Notes under the pieces: model-generated | What the model was told of the DNA's origin: nothing | What the model saw: the letters and a program-made list of their open reading frames with translations, nothing else | Database searches by the model: none | Program-made: the position numbers and the translations under genes | In this document: positions 5,982-10,814 of the stretch, piece after piece | Position numbering within the stretch: position 1 is the stretch's first letter | How the letters are laid out: every line of letters starts with the position of its first letter | Assembly: GCA_016929355.1 (NCBI GenBank) | Contig: JAFGJA010000135.1 | Coordinates: 1-10,814, forward strand | Reading direction: 5' to 3' | Source: Anaerolineae bacterium | GTDB taxonomy: Bacteria; Chloroflexota; Anaerolineae; Aggregatilineales; Aggregatilineaceae | DNA: 10,814 nucleotides

Positions 5982-7795
5982 TGGTAATGCTGCGCCTGCG
6001 TCTGGAACAGGAAGGCGTATTTGCCATCCAACGCCATTAACTCGTCGTGTGTGCCACTTTCGATGATGCGCCCATCGTCGATCACGTAAATCCGATCCGC
6101 CATGCGTACCGTTGAAAAGCGGTGGCTGATGGTGATGGTCGCCCGATCCGTCGTCAGATCGCGCAGTTTGAGGAAAATTTCGTATTCCGCTTTGGCATCC
6201 ATCGCGCTGGTGGGTTCATCGAGGATAATGAGTTGCGCATCCCGCAGAAAGGCGCGCGCCAGGGCGATTTTTTGCCACTCCCCGATGCTGAGTTCCTCGC
6301 CGTGCTGGAACAGCTTGCCGAGGATCGTATCGTAGTCCTGCGGCAGTTTTTGGATCACTTCAGCCGCGCCTGAATACTGCGCAACGGTCTTGATTTGTTC
6401 CATGTCTGGATCATCTTGCACATTACCCAACCAGATATTTTCTTTGGCGGAGAGGTTATAGCGGGCGTAGTCCTGCAAGATAACGCCGATCTCATCGCGC
6501 AGCGCCACTATATCCAGGTCGCGCAGATCGATTCCGTCAATGGTGATGCGGCCCTCTGTCGGATCGTACAACCGGCAGAGCAGTTTGATCAGAGTGGTTT
6601 TACCGGAACCGTTCTCCCCGACCAACGCGACCTTTTCGCCGGGGCGAATGGTCAGATTTATATCCTTGAGCGCTTGCCGTTCGGTGTTGGGGTATTGGAA
6701 ACGAACATGATGGAATTCGATACCGGTCTGCATAGGGCGCGGCATGGGTTGGGGATGGGGCGGGCTGACGATACTGGGTTCGAGTTCGAGGAATTCGTAG
6801 AGATTCGACAGGAACAAATTATTCTCATAAAGGCTGGCAACGCCGCTCAACATTTGCCGTAGTGAGCTTTGCCCGCGCTGAAACGCCTGATAATACATGA
6901 CCAGCGAACCCAGCGTAATGACTCCTTCAAGCGCCTGATGCGCAATGAACGTATACGCGCCGTAAATAAACACTGTCGCAAAGACGGACGCGCCGAGATC
7001 AACAGCCGCTTGCCACCGGGCCAGCCCTAATTGTTCTCCGCGTAAAATGATGCGCAAGGCGGCGTAACGCTGCTTGAATAGTTCGCCCAGGTTAAACAGC
7101 CGCACCTCTTTAGCCGAATTTTCCCCGGTCAGCAGCCAGTTATAGTAATAGGTCAGGCGCTCGGTGGCAGTGCGATCCCGCAGCCAATGGTAGCGTTTGC
7201 CGGAATATTTCACGCGCACCACAAAGCCCGGCAGCACCGCAATCAGCAGCACAACGCCGATAAGCGGATGCAGCGTAGTTAACAGCCCTACAATGGCAAC
7301 CAGTGAAATCCCGTTCGAGCCAAGCTGCGTCAGGTTTTGCAAGATACTGAGCGGGCGAAAAGGGGCTTCACGCTGCGCGCGCTGGAGTTGGTCGAAATAT
7401 TCAGGGATTTCGTAATACGCGAGATCAACCGCAACGGATTTACTGTGAATGATCGCTTGCATGTAATCCGAAACGATCAACGCCTGAGTTTGATTCACAA
7501 TGCCCGCTACGGTGCTGACTAATGAGGTCAGGATGCTGACCACCCCTGTAATGATCACGACAATGATCACTCTTTGCAGAAAATCGTCGGGCGTGCCACT
7601 GATCACGCCATCAGAAACGGTGTCCACCATTAACTTCATCATGTAGAGCGAAATGAGGGGCAGCACACCCTGCAAAATGACCAGAATGATCGTGGCGATG
7701 GTCCAGCGCGGCGTGCTTTGCCACACAAACCGCAGCGCGAGATCAAAGCGAATTACGCGGCGCAGGCGGATCAGCAGTGATTTTAGAACGGGCAT
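5978..7795 (-). CDS. ABC exporter, fused membrane and ATPase domains (ABCB type)
   Basis: This is a half-transporter expected to work as a homodimer, exporting a lipid, peptide or drug-like molecule at the cost of ATP. The 605 residues hold a membrane domain of about six helices (roughly 30-330), then a nucleotide-binding domain. That domain has Walker A GENGSGKT (393-400), the Q-loop VILQDY (Gln441), the signature LSIGE (502-506), Walker B LIILDEPTSAMD (522-533, catalytic Glu527) and the H-loop His558. All catalytic residues are present. The signature differs from LSGGQ (Ile and Glu at positions 3 and 5) and continues WQKIALARAFLRDA, a variant seen in exporters of many natural-product clusters. 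The start at 7795 follows AGGGG with a 6-base spacer. It is first in an operon with the overlapping UbiA gene, so the two may share a substrate pathway. The cargo is unknown. Confidence 0.92.
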   Translation of the reverse strand: MPVLKSLLIRLRRVIRFDLALRFVWQSTPRWTIATIILVILQGVLPLISLYMMKLMVDTVSDGVISGTPDDFLQRVIIVVIITGVVSILTSLVSTVAGIVNQTQALIVSDYMQAIIHSKSVAVDLAYYEIPEYFDQLQRAQREAPFRPLSILQNLTQLGSNGISLVAIVGLLTTLHPLIGVVLLIAVLPGFVVRVKYSGKRYHWLRDRTATERLTYYYNWLLTGENSAKEVRLFNLGELFKQRYAALRIILRGEQLGLARWQAAVDLGASVFATVFIYGAYTFIAHQALEGVITLGSLVMYYQAFQRGQSSLRQMLSGVASLYENNLFLSNLYEFLELEPSIVSPPHPQPMPRPMQTGIEFHHVRFQYPNTERQALKDINLTIRPGEKVALVGENGSGKTTLIKLLCRLYDPTEGRITIDGIDLRDLDIVALRDEIGVILQDYARYNLSAKENIWLGNVQDDPDMEQIKTVAQYSGAAEVIQKLPQDYDTILGKLFQHGEELSIGEWQKIALARAFLRDAQLIILDEPTSAMDAKAEYEIFLKLRDLTTDRATITISHRFSTVRMADRIYVIDDGRIIESGTHDELMALDGKYAFLFQTQAQHYQ

Positions 7796-7847
7796 CAGCA
7801 GCCCCTATCAGCGTGATAAAACAATCGGCGGTGGGCAAATCGTACCA

Positions 7848-7875
7848 ATAATACAGGGCGCAGTGCGTTTGTCAA
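7848..7875 (-). promoter_or_regulatory. Promoter of the exporter/UbiA operon
   Basis: On the minus strand a perfect TTGACA (7875-7870) is followed after 16 bases by TATTAT (7853-7848), five of six matches to the -10 consensus. Transcription should start near 7841, giving a leader of about 45 bases to the exporter ATG at 7795. The site lies in the 148-base divergent spacer shared with lysA. For lysA only a TACTAT (7903-7908) with no convincing -35 is seen on the plus strand. Confidence 0.7.
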
Positions 7876-7943
7876 CATTATGCTGATTTGGGCGAGACAC
7901 GTTACTATTCGCGCATGTTTCTTGTTCATGAAATGAGGTGTTG

Positions 7944-9185
7944 ATGATCAATGATTCGTTCCACTATCAGGCCGGATCGCTGTGGGGTGATGGGGTAGCG
8001 CTGGATACTATCGCGGAAGCCGTGGGCACACCGGCTTATGTGTACAGCGCCACGCGCCTGTTAAACAACGTCCACCGCTTGCAAACAGCCTTTGCGCCGC
8101 TCAGCCCCGACATACATTACAGCATTAAGGCGAATGGCAATCTGGCGCTGCTGCGTTTGCTGAAAGATGCGGGCTTGGGCATGGATGCCGTCAGCGCTGG
8201 CGAAATTTACCGTGCCCAACAAGCGGGTGTTGATCCGGCCCATATTGTGTATGCGGGTGTGGGCAAAACGCGCACCGAGATCGCCTATGCGTTAGCGGCG
8301 GGCGTCGGGTGGTTTAATGTCGAAAGTCACGCCGAACTGCAATTGCTCAATACATTAGCCGGGGAAACGGGGCAAACGGCACAAGTGGCCCTGCGCTTAA
8401 ATCCTGGTATCCAGGCGCAGACGCATCACCACATTGCCACCGGGCATTTTGGCGCAAAATTCGGTATGACACCCGATATCATTCAGGATATTCTGGCGCA
8501 CCGGGCGGATTATGCTCATTTGCACATTGCGGGGCTGCACATCCATATCGGGAGTCAGTTGGGTGATGTGCGCGAAACGGTTGAAGCCGTGCGCGCGGCG
8601 CAAGCGTTAGCTGCCCCGTATGCAGACATGCGCACGTTGAATATCGGCGGGGGGTTCCCGGTCCATTACACGGCTTCCGACGAGTATCCGCCGCCGGAAG
8701 CCTTTGCCACCGCGCTTGTGCCAGCATTGGACGGGTGGCAGTTGATGATCGAGCCGGGACGGTCCATTGTAGCTGATGCCGGGATGCTGCTGGTTTCAGT
8801 GCTGTATATCAAGGAGCAGGGCGGCCAACGCTTTGTGATCAGTGATGGCAGCATGACCGAATTGATCCGCCCCGCGCTCTATGACGCGATTCACCCGGTG
8901 ATCCCGGTGCGTGTGTCGGATCAGGCTGCTAATCATGAGGCCAAACCAGCCATTGTCGTCGGGCCAGTCTGCGAATCCTCGGATGTGCTGCACCGGGGAG
9001 CGCTGCTGCCGCCGCTTGTGGCGGGGGATCGGCTCGCGGTAATGGTCGCAGGCGCGTATGGCATGGTGATGGCTTCGAATTACAACATGCGTCCTCGTCC
9101 GCCGGAAGTATTGGTCGAGGGTGACACATGGCGAGTCATCCGCCGCCGCGAAACGTGGCAGGATGTGTTACAGTTCGAAATGTAA
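7944..9185 (+). CDS. lysA: Diaminopimelate decarboxylase
   Basis: LysA removes CO2 from meso-diaminopimelate to give L-lysine, the last step of lysine synthesis. It is a PLP-dependent, fold-III enzyme, active as a cytoplasmic dimer. Seen in the 413 residues are the PLP Schiff-base lysine in YSIKANGN (Lys62), HIGSQL, the glycine loop NIGGGFPV (233-240) that holds the PLP phosphate, EPGRSIVADAG, and the active-site CESSDVL (Cys343) supplied to the partner subunit. It ends with GAYGMVMASNYNMRPRP, the typical DAP-decarboxylase C-terminal signature. Length is normal. The ATG at 7944 is preferred over the in-frame GTG at 7938 because TGAGG (7934-7938) overlaps that GTG and sits 5 bases before 7944. 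It is divergent from the exporter operon and closed by a strong terminator, so probably a single-gene unit. Ornithine or carboxynorspermidine decarboxylase is less likely. Confidence 0.95.
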   Translation: MINDSFHYQAGSLWGDGVALDTIAEAVGTPAYVYSATRLLNNVHRLQTAFAPLSPDIHYSIKANGNLALLRLLKDAGLGMDAVSAGEIYRAQQAGVDPAHIVYAGVGKTRTEIAYALAAGVGWFNVESHAELQLLNTLAGETGQTAQVALRLNPGIQAQTHHHIATGHFGAKFGMTPDIIQDILAHRADYAHLHIAGLHIHIGSQLGDVRETVEAVRAAQALAAPYADMRTLNIGGGFPVHYTASDEYPPPEAFATALVPALDGWQLMIEPGRSIVADAGMLLVSVLYIKEQGGQRFVISDGSMTELIRPALYDAIHPVIPVRVSDQAANHEAKPAIVVGPVCESSDVLHRGALLPPLVAGDRLAVMVAGAYGMVMASNYNMRPRPPEVLVEGDTWRVIRRRETWQDVLQFEM

Positions 9186-9208
9186 CTGCAAGCGGTAAAA
9201 GACGTAAC

Positions 9209-9235
9209 AAGACTCCAGACGGAGTCTTTTTTGTT
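9209..9235 (+). terminator. Rho-independent terminator of lysA
   Basis: AAGACTCC (9209-9216) and GGAGTCTT (9221-9228) form a perfect 8-bp stem over a tetraloop AGAC, running straight into a T-tract (9227-9232, then G and TTT). It lies 23 bases after the lysA stop. This is a classical intrinsic terminator. Confidence 0.93.
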
Positions 9236-9331
9236 TACCCTGTGGCCCTAGGTTTACCGGCGTTGATTTAGCACTTCTTTATCCACTTGCTGTTGCCCCT
9301 ATGCTATGTTTTTCTTACCTGAATTTTGTTG

Positions 9332-10150
9332 ATGGGGCGTTGTCTAATGCTGCCGTTGCATCACGACAAATCATTACTGCCAACAGAGAAATTCCGTGCT
9401 GCGGGAGGGTCTGTGTCCGAGATTGATCGGCTACGCGCCGAAAATACGCGTTTGCGCCAACTAAATAACCTGTACCGGAATGCGATCACGTTTGCCGGAC
9501 ATGAATGGCGTAATCAATTATCGCTGCTCAATTTGTCCGTGAGTCGGTTGCAGTATGATACATTGAACGACCAACAACAAACCTTGTTGATGCACTTGCA
9601 ACACAGCGCGGCGGCGATGCTGCGCATTGCCCACCAGTACATGTCATTGGCGCATGTGGAGCATGGTGTATTCCAACTGCATCCCGTCTTGACCAATCCG
9701 GCGGAGAATATCCTCAACCCGGTCTTTGCCAGTTTTGCGCATCTACTTGCAGATCGCCATCAAACGTATGCGATCAATGTCAGCCGCCCTGGTTTATTAG
9801 TCTGGGCCGATAGTGAATTGTTGCTGACTGCGTGCCAAAACATTGTTGGCGCGGCGGTACGGTATAGCGCAACTCAGAGCGAGATTATGGTTGATGTGTT
9901 GGAACGGGTCAATGTCGATGAGTTTAGTTTTGTATGTTCCAACACCATCCTCACGAATAGTGAATTGCAACAATTATCCGATCCGTTCAATTGCGTCAAA
10001 AATCAACCCACCCTATTACCTACGGAAATAGGTTTATATCTCGCCTGTTTGATTATCAATGCGCATAATGGCCGTATCGATTTTGAGGCCAGTCCGAGCG
10101 GAAAACTTCAGTTCACATTTACGCTGCCCAAACGCAGCTTACGCAACTAA
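9332..10150 (+). CDS. Soluble histidine-kinase-like protein with degenerate ATPase domain
   Basis: The ~272-residue protein begins with a short coiled coil (SEIDRLRAENTRLRQLNNLY). It then has a HisKA-like dimerisation/phospho-acceptor helix pair with the H-box GHEWRNQLSLL (His57) and a HATPase-like region ending GRIDFEASPSGKLQFTFTLPK. The fold is clear but the nucleotide motifs are eroded. The N-box reads NIVGAAVRYS (170-179), with Ala174 where the Mg-binding Asn belongs. The D-x-G-x-G box is replaced by CSNTIL. GTGLGLA reads EIGLYLA (232-238). ATP hydrolysis therefore looks unlikely, while His57 could still accept phosphate as in phosphotransferases such as Spo0B or ChpT; that role is inference. 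There is no membrane segment, sensor domain or response regulator nearby. The start is uncertain: ATG 9332 and ATG 9347 have poor ribosome sites, while GTG 9413 has GGGAGGG (9403-9409) just before it. Bases look more AT-rich than in its neighbours. Confidence 0.75.
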   Translation: MGRCLMLPLHHDKSLLPTEKFRAAGGSVSEIDRLRAENTRLRQLNNLYRNAITFAGHEWRNQLSLLNLSVSRLQYDTLNDQQQTLLMHLQHSAAAMLRIAHQYMSLAHVEHGVFQLHPVLTNPAENILNPVFASFAHLLADRHQTYAINVSRPGLLVWADSELLLTACQNIVGAAVRYSATQSEIMVDVLERVNVDEFSFVCSNTILTNSELQQLSDPFNCVKNQPTLLPTEIGLYLACLIINAHNGRIDFEASPSGKLQFTFTLPKRSLRN

Positions 10151-10210
10151 ACTTGATCCGAACGCCGCACTGACCAGGGTTTACTTGTTGTGATTCAGGC
10201 ACTATACCCA

Positions 10211-10426
10211 TCATGGATGTAACCAGATGGTCAAGATTGTTCCCGTATCCTGGGTTGGCTGGGTGTCACTGGTTACATCTATGCGCCCCTGATGCCGTTC
10301 AACGATTTCTTTCAAAATAGCTAACCCCAAGCCGGTCCCCGGTGTGTTCGATTCGTGCCCGGTTTTACCCCGAAAAAAACTTAGTATGGTATTTAAGCGT
10401 GATGTCCAACCTACTGTGATCCTCCA
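10211..10426 (-). pseudogene. Histidine kinase remnant: C-terminal half of a HATPase domain
   Basis: On the minus strand the frame ending at the TGA at 10213-10211 reads FFRGKTGHESNTPG, then GTGLGLAILKEIVERH, then QGRIDVTSD, and finally DTGTILTIWLHP. This is the F-box, G2-box and last two strands of a histidine kinase ATPase domain, with clear similarity over 10211-10378. Upstream, the frame stays open only to an in-frame TAG (10429-10427) and has no ATG, GTG or TTG start before the homology. The N-box, G1 box, phospho-acceptor helix and sensor are all absent. It is therefore a truncated relic. It lies tail-to-tail with the degenerate kinase-like gene, 60 bases away. The relic's G2 box is intact and differs from that of its neighbour, so it is not a recent duplicate of it. 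Decay by deletion or a rearrangement breakpoint is the simplest reading. Confidence 0.85.
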
Positions 10427-10563
10427 CTAACTTGATCGTTTTCGCTCACAAGGTTGATGCGAAAAGTCTACCAATTGTCAGGCAAACCTTGAGCATTCTC
10501 GGTTTTCGTGCCAGACTTATGCATGAGAAAGACCTTTTTGCGTTTAAAGGTGACTATTTTTAG
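10420..10563 (+). pseudogene. Short open fragment before the FAH gene, possible 3' gene relic
   Basis: The frame is open from after a TGA (10417-10419) to the TAG at 10561-10563. It gives about 47 codons that include KSLPIVRQTLSILGFRARLM and HEKDLFAFKGDYF. The composition looks protein-like (amphipathic helix, then a charged segment), but I recognise no family. The only possible early start is TTG 10432, without a Shine-Dalgarno. A late ATG at 10519 would give 14 residues. Its stop overlaps the AGGAGG of the next gene. It could be the last part of a deleted gene that once sat directly upstream of the FAH-family gene, or a chance frame. The remaining untranslated part of 10151-10574 shows no promoter I can defend. 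Confidence 0.3.
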
Positions 10564-10574
10564 GAGGATTACCG

Positions 10575-10814
10575 ATGGCCCTGATCGTATCTTATGTTGG
10601 TTCTGATGGTCCCCAGTACGGCGTATTAATTGATGGCACAGTCTATACCTGGACTGGCGATCTCTTTACGGCGTCCGATTTCATCCCTGGCGATCCGGTT
10701 GGCGCGGTGGATGATGTCGAACTCGCGCCACCCATCGCGCAGCCGAGCAAAATTGTCTGCATCGGGCGTAACTACGCAGCACATGCTGCCGAACATAACG
10801 CCGCCGTCCCTACC
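10575..10814 (+). CDS. Fumarylacetoacetate hydrolase family protein, N-terminal part (cut by window end)
   Basis: The first 80 residues of an FAH-family enzyme are visible. Residues 1-50 form the small N-terminal beta domain found in many bacterial members (MALIVSYVGSDGPQYGVLID and onward). The catalytic domain then opens with PSKIVCIGRNYAAHAAEHN (57-75), the conserved start of the FAH fold, whose His70 lies in the active-site region. Family members cleave C-C bonds in 2-oxo or fumarylpyruvate-type acids, or decarboxylate/isomerise such compounds, using a bound Mg or Ca ion. The metal ligands (E-x-E...D) lie beyond the window, so activity and substrate cannot be stated. The ATG is set by an ideal AGGAGG (10562-10567) at 7-base spacing. 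It stands downstream of decayed sequence, so whether the original promoter survives is unclear. Confidence 0.9.
   Translation, partial: MALIVSYVGSDGPQYGVLIDGTVYTWTGDLFTASDFIPGDPVGAVDDVELAPPIAQPSKIVCIGRNYAAHAAEHNAAVPT

Noticed and set aside
6395..6862. 155-residue plus-strand open frame opposite the exporter ATPase domain
   Set aside because: The minus strand encodes intact Walker A and Q-loop here; the plus frame is a shadow.
8996..9004. GGGAGCGCT inside lysA, resembling half of the CebR box
   Set aside because: The right half does not match the palindrome and it lies deep inside a coding sequence; likely chance.
9302..9310. TGCTATGTT as an extended -10 promoter for the kinase-like gene
   Set aside because: The hexamer is a poor match and there is no -35 at a suitable distance, so it was not listed as a promoter.
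10439..10465. TTTTCGC / GCGAAAA inverted repeat as a terminator
   Set aside because: The stem is only 7 bp and AT-rich with a 13-base loop and no T-run downstream; too weak to call.

Overview
The window looks like part of a Chloroflexota chromosome (an Anaerolineae-type genome is my best guess). The base composition is moderately GC-rich. The gene string recG - coaD - coiled-coil protein - rpmF fits that phylum. The enzymes resemble Gram-positive and Chloroflexota homologues. The phylum call is inference, because no rRNA or other marker is present.

Layout. Bases 1-2372 (+) are a housekeeping block: the 3' end of recG (helicase motor), coaD (coenzyme A synthesis), a DivIVA/ATP-synthase-b-like coiled-coil protein, and rpmF (ribosomal protein L32). 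rpmF has its own textbook sigma-70-type promoter and a structured leader. Bases 2380-5100 are a free-standing, regulated sugar gene. It consists of a consensus promoter, a perfect 22-bp palindrome containing the 14-bp operator known for the cellobiose repressor CebR, a cellobiose phosphorylase gene (GH94), and a strong hairpin closing it against the next, convergent operon. Bases 5106-7875 (-) are a two-gene operon: an ABCB-type exporter and a UbiA-family membrane prenyltransferase that overlap by ATGA. It is driven from a promoter in the divergent spacer with lysA. lysA (7944-9185, +) encodes diaminopimelate decarboxylase and ends in a clear intrinsic terminator.

The right end is the irregular part. 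A small soluble histidine-kinase-like gene (9332-10150, +) keeps the phospho-acceptor His box but has lost the recognisable ATP-binding motifs. Tail-to-tail with it lies a start-less remnant of a different histidine kinase (10211-10426, -) that retains a perfect G2 box. This is followed by a short start-poor open fragment on the + strand, and then by an intact fumarylacetoacetate-hydrolase-family gene with an ideal Shine-Dalgarno, cut by the window end. The arrangement suggests a deletion or rearrangement scar near 10380-10432.

No tRNA, rRNA, CRISPR array, insertion sequence or toxin-antitoxin pair was seen. I found no clear new multi-gene defence-type system. The best leads are the exact CebR box in front of the phosphorylase, the ATPase-dead histidine-kinase-like protein beside the kinase relic, and the coupled prenyltransferase/exporter pair.
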